DNA of 64,000 nt from Euzebyella marina. Its GTDB lineage: Bacteria; Bacteroidota; Bacteroidia; Flavobacteriales; Flavobacteriaceae. Below the pieces are notes generated by a model. The model was not told the DNA's origin, did not search any database, and saw nothing but the letters and a program-made list of their open reading frames with translations. Made by a program: the position numbers and the translations under genes. This document shows, one piece after another, positions 46,165 through 54,008 of this stretch; positions within the stretch are counted from its first letter, which is position 1, and every line of letters begins with the position of its first letter. The stretch spans positions 62,001-126,000 of the forward strand of contig NZ_JACYFK010000001.1 in the NCBI RefSeq assembly GCF_014855515.1, written 5' to 3'.

Positions 46165-46211
46165 TGGCCATCTAAATTACAAGTACCTAATTCGTATATG
46201 GCCATTTAGAT
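46165..46211. repeat. Two 13-base near-identical repeats upstream of the sigma gene
   Basis: TGGCCATCTAAAT (46165-46177) and TGGCCATTTAGAT (46199-46211) are direct copies 34 bases apart with two differences; each contains palindromic TGGCCA, and the tails ATCTAAAT and ATTTAGAT are also mutual inverted repeats. Their place just before the sigma start (46150, minus strand) suggests a regulator site. Confidence 0.4.
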
Positions 46212-46251
46212 TTTATAAATAGGTTATGAAATGGTTAGACCTATTAAAATA

Positions 46252-46278
46252 GATGTCGCCCCTAAATGGGGCGACATC
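46252..46278 (-). terminator. Hairpin terminator after the endonuclease/exonuclease/phosphatase-like gene
   Basis: Perfect 11-base arms GATGTCGCCCC (46252-46262) and GGGGCGACATC (46268-46278) with a 5-base loop, followed on the minus strand by TATTTTAATAG. It ends the FecR-SusC-SusD-phosphatase transcript before the sigma gene. Confidence 0.75.
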
Positions 46279-46290
46279 AGAAAAATGAAA

Positions 46291-47145
46291 CTAACGCAAA
46301 CTAACAATTGCCATTATCGGAAAGTGATCTGATATGAAATCACCTCCCCTTTGTCCGTCAAGGGTGTGGTGCTTTTTCACCTCAACCTTATCACTACAAA
46401 ATATATAATCGATTCTTTCTCGTGTTTGGTCGGGCTCTAAAGCGAACCCGTTAAACGTATAGGTAGGGCCGTAAGTTTTTTGGGCCACTTCGTGAGTATC
46501 GTTGATACCAATTGCTCCAGTATTCGTGTCAACCAGCTCTTTATAGGCACCATTCGAAGGTGGAATATTGAAATCACCAGTCACCAAAAAGGGTATGTCA
46601 CCTGCAATCTTGGCAATTTGCTTACGAAGCAATTTAGCACTCTCGAATTGTGCCTTCTCCCCTCTATGATCAAAATGGGTATTGAAAAAATAAAATTCAT
46701 GCCCATTAGCTTTATGTCGTAGTTTAACCCAAGTTACGATTCTGGGCAATGCGGCGTCCCACCCTTTTGAATTGGTCTTTTCCGGTGTTTCAGAAAGCCA
46801 AAACGTATCGCTCTCCAATAACTCAAAAATTTCCTTTCGGTAAAAAACAGGACAAAATTCGCCTTCAGAACCTCCATTTCTACCGATACCCACATGGGTA
46901 TAATCGGGAAGCCTTTCGACTAAATCTTTTAATTGGCTTTCAATCACTTCTTGGGCACCAAAAACATCCACCTCAAAGAAATTGATACTCTCCGCTACCC
47001 AATCCCTTCTATTTTCCCAAATATTGATTCCGTCTTTAGGATTGGCGTATCGAACGTTAAAGGTCATCGCCTTTATTGAATTTACCGATTGCCCCGAAAC
47101 AAACATCGGGGCTACCAGCAAAAGTGTTATGATTATTCTTCTCAT
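46291..47145 (-). CDS. Secreted endonuclease/exonuclease/phosphatase-fold hydrolase
   Basis: 284 residues, signal peptide 1-18 (FVSG-Q). All fold signatures are present: N30 (TFNVRY), metal-binding E66 (GAQE), H157 in NTHFDH, GDFN (190-193), RIDYIF (244-249) and the terminal SDHFP (272-276). The family hydrolyses phosphodiester or phosphomonoester bonds; the secreted Bacteroidota members near SusCD pairs are not well characterised. Seven bases follow the susD stop, so it belongs to the locus 5 operon and may act on a phosphorylated glycan or lipid-linked head group (inference). DNA cleavage cannot be excluded. Confidence 0.88.
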   Translation of the reverse strand: MRRIIITLLLVAPMFVSGQSVNSIKAMTFNVRYANPKDGINIWENRRDWVAESINFFEVDVFGAQEVIESQLKDLVERLPDYTHVGIGRNGGSEGEFCPVFYRKEIFELLESDTFWLSETPEKTNSKGWDAALPRIVTWVKLRHKANGHEFYFFNTHFDHRGEKAQFESAKLLRKQIAKIAGDIPFLVTGDFNIPPSNGAYKELVDTNTGAIGINDTHEVAQKTYGPTYTFNGFALEPDQTRERIDYIFCSDKVEVKKHHTLDGQRGGDFISDHFPIMAIVSLR

Positions 47146-47152
47146 TTTCGTG

Positions 47153-48886
47153 TTATTCCCAACCTGGGTTTTGTTCTAAATTCGGGTTCAATTGTAATTC
47201 TACCCTTGGCAGCGGATATAGATAATCACGCTCTTCGTCGAATGTTCTATTATTAAAATCCGGTTGTGGGTCAATCAAGTTATTCTCATCAAAGAAAATG
47301 TCTGAATTGATCTTGATATACTGTACTCCTTGGGTTTGTCCCGCAGGTTCTGTACCATCGTATAAAACCACATCGATAGTACCGTCTTGATCCATATCGT
47401 ATTCACCTGCTCCTGGAAAATAGAGCCCGCGCAAGGGCTGCGTAAGGGTCTGTCCCGATTTCCATCTTACAATGTCATCCCATCGGTGGTCTTCCATATA
47501 CAGTTCGATTCGGCGCTCTCTTCTCAATTCTAGAATAATACCTTTGTTAGCACCGGCCAGAGTTGGGTATTGTGCTTCGATAAAGCTATCAGGCGAATTA
47601 TTGGATTCCGTTAGATCCATCGGGGGCATGCCTACCCTATTTCTCAACAATTGAATGGATGCATCAAGATCAGCCTGTGTCAAAGTACCTAGTTCTGCCT
47701 TCGCCTCGGCAAAATTCAAAAGCACCTCACCGAATCTTAAAATCGGTAAATCGGTAATCGATTCATCATTGGTATCATATACAGGCTCAGTCACATATTT
47801 GGTCAATTGATAGCCCGTCATGGTCGCACCCAAATTGGGCGCCAAGGTCATCGCTTCACCCTTTCGCATGTAACCAGGGGTCCTAATTGTTTGGGACAAT
47901 CGAGGATCTCTATTTGCAACCTCATCGGCAAACAATACTTGGTTGTAATTGAGTATATCTGTAAATCGCGAACCATCAACCATCAGATAGCTGTTGACCA
48001 AATCTTTTGGCATTCCGGGTCTACCATACGAGGATGTCGTTGTATAATAATTAACATTATGGTCAACGGCGACCGTCTGAGTGAACTGTCGACTTAAAAT
48101 CATCTCACTTGTTTGGGCATCATGAGAATTAAAAAGTTCCATATAATCCATCTCGATGTTCCCCGTACTATAAACGGAATAGGGTGAATTTTGCATCAGT
48201 TGCAATGAAGCATCGACACTTGCATTCAGATAGGTTTCATATCCTGAAATATCACGGTATTTCTCAAAAGTACCCTCATAAAGGCCTACCCTCGATTTAA
48301 GGGCGAGCGCACTGTACTTAGTGATGCGATAGGCCTGTACTTCCTCATTAAGATTGGTGATGGCCCTATCCAAATCCTCCAAAATTCTATCGGTAATGAA
48401 CTGCCTAGTTTCCCTAGGGGCTTGAAGACTTTCCATATCATCGGCACTCAGGGTAGTTTCATAAAAAGGAACCTCACCAAAGCGCTTCAACTTTTGAAAA
48501 TAGAAATACGCCCTGAAAAAATAGGCTACTCCGCTAAAATGCCGCTTGGCCGCTTCATCTTCGCAACGCTCATAATTTTCCAATAAATAATTGATATCCC
48601 TTAGATAGCCCCAATCCCATCCACCACCGGTGGTAGGAATAGTTCTTGCGCCACGCATTTCATCACTTAACGTGGTAGAGATAATATTGTCGGCCATCGC
48701 ATCACCATTATAAATTGAGGTGCTGGGGAACATTCTGTAGAAGCCGTTGGTATACAGCTGCAAATCACTTGCCTTAAGAAAGAAATTATTCTCTGTTACA
48801 TCGGATAATGGTTCTTTATCAAGAAAGTCGTCGCTACAGCTGAACAGCAGTAAAAAGCATACTATTATTGTAAAATTAAATTTCAT
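47153..48886 (-). CDS. SusD/RagB-family substrate-binding lipoprotein
   Basis: 577 residues, Cys17 (LLFSC) followed by SDDFLDKEPL, the surface-export type. SusD features: AYFFRAYFYFQKLKRFGEVPFYE (in part YFYFQKLKRFGEVPFY), FGEVLLNFAEAKAELG and ELRRERRIELYMEDHRWDDIVRW (in part RRERRIELYMEDHRWDDI). It begins 11 bases after susC and is followed at seven bases by the phosphatase-fold gene. Ligand unknown. Confidence 0.93.
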   Translation of the reverse strand: MKFNFTIIVCFLLLFSCSDDFLDKEPLSDVTENNFFLKASDLQLYTNGFYRMFPSTSIYNGDAMADNIISTTLSDEMRGARTIPTTGGGWDWGYLRDINYLLENYERCEDEAAKRHFSGVAYFFRAYFYFQKLKRFGEVPFYETTLSADDMESLQAPRETRQFITDRILEDLDRAITNLNEEVQAYRITKYSALALKSRVGLYEGTFEKYRDISGYETYLNASVDASLQLMQNSPYSVYSTGNIEMDYMELFNSHDAQTSEMILSRQFTQTVAVDHNVNYYTTTSSYGRPGMPKDLVNSYLMVDGSRFTDILNYNQVLFADEVANRDPRLSQTIRTPGYMRKGEAMTLAPNLGATMTGYQLTKYVTEPVYDTNDESITDLPILRFGEVLLNFAEAKAELGTLTQADLDASIQLLRNRVGMPPMDLTESNNSPDSFIEAQYPTLAGANKGIILELRRERRIELYMEDHRWDDIVRWKSGQTLTQPLRGLYFPGAGEYDMDQDGTIDVVLYDGTEPAGQTQGVQYIKINSDIFFDENNLIDPQPDFNNRTFDEERDYLYPLPRVELQLNPNLEQNPGWE

Positions 48887-48897
48887 AATTAGAGACT

Positions 48898-51800
48898 TTA
48901 AAATTGTAATGAAATACCTAAAGAGTAAATTTTAGAAAAGGGTATCGTCTGCGCCGTACTTCTATTGGTCGAAGTAGATGGGGCATTGAAGTTTACCGAA
49001 TTACTCGCCGCTTCGGGATCGATATAATCGGTGAGCTTACTGAAGGTCAATAAGTTTTCACCGCTGAAATACACCCGTAGTTTATTGAACGGAAGCCTAT
49101 CGGATATACTGCTGGGCAAAGTATAGCCAAGGGTAACGTTCTTCATTCTTAGGTATGCGACGTTTTGCAGATACCTATTGTTGACGGCACCAAGTGCATC
49201 GTTATCAGAAAGGGCTATGTAACCGAATAATCTTGGAAAATAGGCATCGGTGTTTTCAGGTGTCCAAATATCATCGACCATATCTTTTCTAATGAAAGAA
49301 TCGTACGGTCTGTTGTACATGGCCCAAAAAAGCCTTGAATCGGTATTCGGATACCAATCTTGCTTGCCCACCCCTTGAAAGAAAGCGGAAAAATCAAATC
49401 CCTTATAACCTGCATTCACCTTAAAGCTGTACAAATATTGAGGAGCGGTGTTTCCAATAATACGGCGGTCTCCTGAATTTTCGGCCGTATTCTCGCCTTC
49501 GTCGATCACCCCGTCATTATTGAGGTCGTTGTACTTGACATCACCGGGTTGAAGCCCTCCAGCAGCAACAATTCGGTTAGAGACACGTGTTTGGTCGGCA
49601 TGGGCCGCAACTTCTTCCTCTGTCTGAAAAAGACCGTCCACATTATAGCCCCAAAGCTCACCAATGGTCATTCCTTCATAAAAATCCAACAAGCTGTTAT
49701 TCGGGTTATCGAATCTGGTAATCTTGGTTTTTGAATTAGATAGGTTGGCAACAATCGAGAAATCGAAGGTATCGTTGCCCAAATCGAAATAATCATTGTA
49801 ACCCAATGAAAGCTCGAAACCTCTCGTCTGTAAATCTGCCGCGTTTTCCTGTGGTGAAGGTGCACCCAATACACTTGGCAAAGTAGCCCCCTTGGTCAGC
49901 ATGCCTTCGGTATCACGCTGAAACCAGTCAAAATTGACCGACAGCCTATTTTTGAAGAAAGAGAGGTCTGTACCTAAATTGAGGGTTTTTACCTCTTCCC
50001 AAGTAATGGCCCGAGGGTTCAAGTTAGGCGATTCGATATAGTCTAAAGTAGAACCGTCAATGGCGTAACCGGTATCGATATCTTTATTTAAAGTGGGGAT
50101 GTAGGCATAATCAGCAATATTCTGATTACCTAAAGACCCGTAAGAGGCACGTAATTTCACCTGGCTGATTTCATTGATATCCTTCAAAAAATCTTCGTTT
50201 GATACTACCCAACCCGCAGAAACTGATGGAAAGAAACCCCAGCGGTAATCGGAGGGAAATCTTGAAGATCCGTCATACCTTCCATTTACTTCCAATAAAT
50301 ATTTCTTTTTAAAGTCGTAGGACAAGCGATAGAAAACACCTTGCAACGCCCATGCGGAAGCACTCCCGTTGGCTTCGGCATTGGAGGTGGCCAACCCTAA
50401 AGAATTCAAATCGTCACTGATGCTGTTCATTTTGGTGGCCTCGATACTTTTTGTTTCGTACGATTCTTGATTGAACCCGACCATACCGCTTAAAAAGTGG
50501 TTGCCCAGTTGCTTTTTATATTCCCCATATATATTAAAGGCATTATAGCTTGACTGCGTATTGTATTCTCTCAACCTATCGGCACCCATGGTACCGACCT
50601 CACCCACAAATATGGAATACGGAATTCTTGTTGAACGTTGATACCTGTTATAGGTCTGCTTTCTCAGGGCGTAACTGGCCGTGATATCAAAACCGTCAAA
50701 CGGACTAATAACCGCAGTGGCGATATTGGAAAACTCTTGATTATCGGTTTCCTGTTTAGATTTACCATGCAGAAGTGCAGCATACACACCATCACCGACA
50801 GTATAATTGTTCAATTCGGTTCGCCAAAGAGCATTACCATCTGGGTTCGTCGGCATGTACGCCGGAAGCGCATGTACCCACAATAAGCTACCCCATGGGT
50901 TGGCAAAATCACCATACTGGCTACCGCCATGCTGCAGGTCGCTCGAGCGGTTGTATTGCATGTTATTGGTAAACGTAATCCAATCATTGGCATCTACCTC
51001 CAATTTACCACGAAGGTTGTATTGTTTAAAAATGTCATCTTGCACCTTTAAGATTCCGGTCGATTGGTAATTGCGGTACGAAAAGAAAGTCCGTACTTTT
51101 TCGGAACCTCCTGATAAGGAAACGTTGGTTATGTTAGATGGAGCGTTCTTTCTAAAAAAGGTGTTCCACCAATCGGTAGCGCCGTAATGAACATATTGAT
51201 CCCTACCGTTTCTATTGTCGATTACGACCCTGGCCAATGAAGGGTCTTGAGAAACTTCAAGCAAAGCGGCATAATCTTGCTCGCTATACCCCGTATACGA
51301 CCGCCCAACAGCTGTTCTAAAAGCTTCATCGACCAACATAGTCGATTTATAAGGATCGGTCAAAAAATCGGTATTCATCGTTGGGGAGCTGAAAGCCGTA
51401 GTGTTGCTTACGTTCACCGTAATATTGCCTTCTTTTGCCCTTTTGGTAGTTACCAAAACCACCCCGAAAGCACCACGCGCCCCATAAATGGCAGAAGCAC
51501 CTGCATCTTTCAGAACACTTATTGATTCAATATCATCGGGGTTCAGGTTATTGATGTTGCCCTCTACCCCATCGACAATAACCAAGGGAGAACCACCATT
51601 GATCGATGTAAAGCCGCGAATATTGATTCTTGGCGATTCACCAGGTTTGCCACTGGTTTGCGAAATGTTCAGGCCTGGGCTTACCCCTTGCAGCGCATTG
51701 GCGGCATTTGAAAGCGGTCGGTTCTCAATGGTCGAAACATCTACCTTTGTAACCGCATCGATCAGCTTTTCCTTGCTTTTGCTTCCGTAACCCACAACGA

Positions 51801-52416
51801 CCACCTCTTCAAGCATTTGCTCATCAGACTTGAGCTGAACGACCAAATTTGATTGTGGCTCGGAAATATCCAAGGTTTGGGTCACCATGCCCAAATACGA
51901 AAATGCCAAGGTGCCGCCGCGTTGTAAATTGATAGTAAACATTCCATCAAAATCGGAGATTACGCCATTTTGAGAGCCCATTTCCATGATGCTGGCCCCC
52001 ATAAGGGCATTTCCCTCACCATCTAGTACCTGACCAGAAACTTTGATACGGTCTTGATTGATACTTTTTAATGTTACGGTTACCGTATTTGCGATGATTT
52101 TATATTGAATAGGAAAGCTTTGGGAGATTTCATGCATAACGGAAGGCAAAGGGGTGTCATTAAAATCGATACTGCGCTTTTGGCCTAGCTCCATTACATT
52201 TTTATTATAAACAAAAGACACTTCAGATGATGATTCGATATCATCGAAAAGTTCTATTAGGGTCCTACTTTTTTCCGAAAGCGTAATCTTGATATCATCT
52301 TTCGATTTTTCGAAGGGCACATCGAAAGGACTGGCCAGCGATTTTAAACTGAACCAAAGAAGCAGGTAAGCCAACATTTTAGGCTTCACTCTTATTTTTA
52401 GTATTTTTATTTTCAT
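48898..52416 (-). CDS. SusC/RagA-type transporter with STN signalling domain
   Basis: 1172 residues. Signal region (MLAYLLLWFSLKSLA, about 14-28), STN domain (about 40-115, TLIELFDDIESSSEVSFVY), carboxypeptidase-regulatory-like domain (about 125-205), EEVVVVGYGSKSKEKLIDAV region, plug (LVIVDGVEG, GARGAFGVVLVTTKRA) and barrel ending LQF. It is the longest of the four SusC proteins. FecR is 105 bases upstream with the antisense-strand terminator in between. Confidence 0.93.
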   Translation of the reverse strand: MKIKILKIRVKPKMLAYLLLWFSLKSLASPFDVPFEKSKDDIKITLSEKSRTLIELFDDIESSSEVSFVYNKNVMELGQKRSIDFNDTPLPSVMHEISQSFPIQYKIIANTVTVTLKSINQDRIKVSGQVLDGEGNALMGASIMEMGSQNGVISDFDGMFTINLQRGGTLAFSYLGMVTQTLDISEPQSNLVVQLKSDEQMLEEVVVVGYGSKSKEKLIDAVTKVDVSTIENRPLSNAANALQGVSPGLNISQTSGKPGESPRINIRGFTSINGGSPLVIVDGVEGNINNLNPDDIESISVLKDAGASAIYGARGAFGVVLVTTKRAKEGNITVNVSNTTAFSSPTMNTDFLTDPYKSTMLVDEAFRTAVGRSYTGYSEQDYAALLEVSQDPSLARVVIDNRNGRDQYVHYGATDWWNTFFRKNAPSNITNVSLSGGSEKVRTFFSYRNYQSTGILKVQDDIFKQYNLRGKLEVDANDWITFTNNMQYNRSSDLQHGGSQYGDFANPWGSLLWVHALPAYMPTNPDGNALWRTELNNYTVGDGVYAALLHGKSKQETDNQEFSNIATAVISPFDGFDITASYALRKQTYNRYQRSTRIPYSIFVGEVGTMGADRLREYNTQSSYNAFNIYGEYKKQLGNHFLSGMVGFNQESYETKSIEATKMNSISDDLNSLGLATSNAEANGSASAWALQGVFYRLSYDFKKKYLLEVNGRYDGSSRFPSDYRWGFFPSVSAGWVVSNEDFLKDINEISQVKLRASYGSLGNQNIADYAYIPTLNKDIDTGYAIDGSTLDYIESPNLNPRAITWEEVKTLNLGTDLSFFKNRLSVNFDWFQRDTEGMLTKGATLPSVLGAPSPQENAADLQTRGFELSLGYNDYFDLGNDTFDFSIVANLSNSKTKITRFDNPNNSLLDFYEGMTIGELWGYNVDGLFQTEEEVAAHADQTRVSNRIVAAGGLQPGDVKYNDLNNDGVIDEGENTAENSGDRRIIGNTAPQYLYSFKVNAGYKGFDFSAFFQGVGKQDWYPNTDSRLFWAMYNRPYDSFIRKDMVDDIWTPENTDAYFPRLFGYIALSDNDALGAVNNRYLQNVAYLRMKNVTLGYTLPSSISDRLPFNKLRVYFSGENLLTFSKLTDYIDPEAASNSVNFNAPSTSTNRSTAQTIPFSKIYSLGISLQF

Positions 52417-52460
52417 TTTAGGTTTTCTATTAGTTTTTCAGGCTTTTAGTGAAATCTTCG

Positions 52461-52492
52461 GCCTTTTCTATTGGCGTAGAAAAGGCTTTTTT
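52461..52492 (+). terminator. Antisense-strand intrinsic terminator in the fecR-susC gap (locus 5)
   Basis: Perfect 10-base arms GCCTTTTCTA (52461-52470) and TAGAAAAGGC (52477-52486) with hexaloop TTGGCG are followed by six Ts (52487-52492) on the plus strand. The flanking fecR and susC genes run on the minus strand, where the same hairpin has an A-run before it and no T-run after it. Confidence 0.75.
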
Positions 52493-52521
52493 GTGGGTTG
52501 ATGTTACATAGGCTATGGTTG

Positions 52522-53463
52522 TTAAGGAACTATTCGATAGGTTTCAGGGGTTATTTCTTCAAATTTTGCTTGCAGTAGAAAACTGAGGCTTTCAAAGGTT
52601 TGCTGCAGTTCGGGGTTCTGGTACTTGCCCATGATTTTTCTATCGGCAAGGTCACCTTCGGGCATTTCTATTTTAATGTTGAACCAGCGCTCGATGATCT
52701 GCACTGCTTCCTTAACTGTTTTATTATCAAGGTGGATGGTGTTAAGCGTCCATGCCCGGTCTACCATGGCATTTTTTTGTGCCTTTCTAAAGGCATGGGT
52801 ATTTTTATGGTAATGCAATTGTTGGTCGGGCAGTAATATTTCGTTGACACCTTTCTGGTTTGAGACCCTTACTTTTCCTGTGGCCACACTTACAGAAATA
52901 CTATCGTTTTCAGGAAATGCGTTTACGTTAAAAGAAGTACCTAGCACTTGGGTTTTTACACCTTCCGTCGAGATTACAAAGGGATGCAGGGTGTCGCGAT
53001 GTACATCGAAGAAAGCTTCCCCAACGAGATTCACTTCGCGCTTTTCACCTTTAAAATATGTTGGAAATTCAATGCGGCTGCCTGAGTTCAGTAGTACCTT
53101 AGAACCATCTGGCAAAATGATTTCTTTCTTCTGACCATACTCAGTCTGCACCCATTGAATTTCTGGGTCGCTACTGCCGTTGAAAACCATAAAAAGGCCG
53201 AATAGCAGAGCAATGCTAGCTGCTACGGCCCATACAGGAGGAATACGGAAGGTAGATTTTTGTTGCTTAGCCCCGAACAGGGAAGATTGAAGTCGGATAT
53301 TGACTCGGTCTTTGGCAGCATCACTAGAAGAACTAAGTACCGAGGCGCTATCTTTTAGTTTAGCCTTAAAGTACTTTTGCACCAAAAGGTCTTCTTCAGG
53401 TGAGGTGAGACCGGCCTGATGCTTCTCGAGAAGCTTTATAAATTCATTAGTTTTCAAATTCAA
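52522..53463 (-). CDS. FecR-type anti-sigma factor
   Basis: 313 residues, normal length. Cytoplasmic head (1-75), membrane helix (about 77-94), FecR core with EIILPDGSKVLLNSGSRIEFP (in part LPDGSKVLLNSGSRIE), GEAFFDVHRD and VLGTSFNVNAF, and a C-terminal DUF4974 domain (VKEAVQIIERWFNIKI). No sigma gene is directly upstream; the only candidate partner is at 45626-46150. It leads the locus 5 operon. Confidence 0.94.
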   Translation of the reverse strand: MNLKTNEFIKLLEKHQAGLTSPEEDLLVQKYFKAKLKDSASVLSSSSDAAKDRVNIRLQSSLFGAKQQKSTFRIPPVWAVAASIALLFGLFMVFNGSSDPEIQWVQTEYGQKKEIILPDGSKVLLNSGSRIEFPTYFKGEKREVNLVGEAFFDVHRDTLHPFVISTEGVKTQVLGTSFNVNAFPENDSISVSVATGKVRVSNQKGVNEILLPDQQLHYHKNTHAFRKAQKNAMVDRAWTLNTIHLDNKTVKEAVQIIERWFNIKIEMPEGDLADRKIMGKYQNPELQQTFESLSFLLQAKFEEITPETYRIVP

Positions 53464-53629
53464 CTATTATATGTTCCTATTAAGAGGACACATAAAAGCG
53501 CTCGTACACGTAAATTGAAAATGAAAAATCAGCGCATTTAATGTTTTGGTAACACAGCGCACGGTAGCCGATAATGGAAAGTTAACATTACGGTATTTTG
53601 GCTGACCGAAGTTATTAGTCAGAAGTGAC

Positions 53630-54007
53630 CTAATACATGGTATTAGGATTTTCAGAAGTCTCGGGAATCTGTTGAATACTGTCCCAATGTTCGCAGATTT
53701 TGCCTTCGGTATCAAACCGGAAAAAATCCATTGTAACGTATTGGTCGTTGCCTGGCCAGATTTGGCGAGTATGCAGAGCCACTAAATCACCTTCCGCAAT
53801 ACAGCGAACAAACTCTATGGTTTTATAAGGATATTCCTTTTGCATTCTTTCAAAATAGTCGATAAAACCTTCTTTACCGTCGGCCACATGAGGGTTGTGT
53901 TGTATGTACTGTTCTCCCACATAAATTTCTATCGCCTTCTTCGGATTACCTTCGTAAGCGGTTCGATAAAAATCGATAGCGGCTTTTTTGTTTCGGTCTA
54001 AATTCAT
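53630..54007 (-). CDS. NTF2-like (SnoaL-type) small protein
   Basis: 125 residues from ATG 54007 (the frame is open to 54067, inside the upstream gene). The cone-shaped NTF2 fold is suggested by AAIDFYRTAYEGNPKKAIE, YIQHNPHVADGKEGFIDYF and the DFFRFDTEGKICEHWD ending, a pattern shared with SnoaL-like polyketide-cyclase-related and stress-associated proteins. QHNPH and EHWD are the residues usually lining the pocket. It begins one base after the KefB-like gene, so it is part of that operon. Ligand or reaction unknown. Confidence 0.85.
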   Translation of the reverse strand: MNLDRNKKAAIDFYRTAYEGNPKKAIEIYVGEQYIQHNPHVADGKEGFIDYFERMQKEYPYKTIEFVRCIAEGDLVALHTRQIWPGNDQYVTMDFFRFDTEGKICEHWDSIQQIPETSENPNTMY

Positions 54008-54008
54008 T

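Noticed and set aside
53580-53612. CTGAC/GTCAG hairpin after the NTF2-like gene as terminator
   Set aside because: Only five pairs, a long loop and no T-run.
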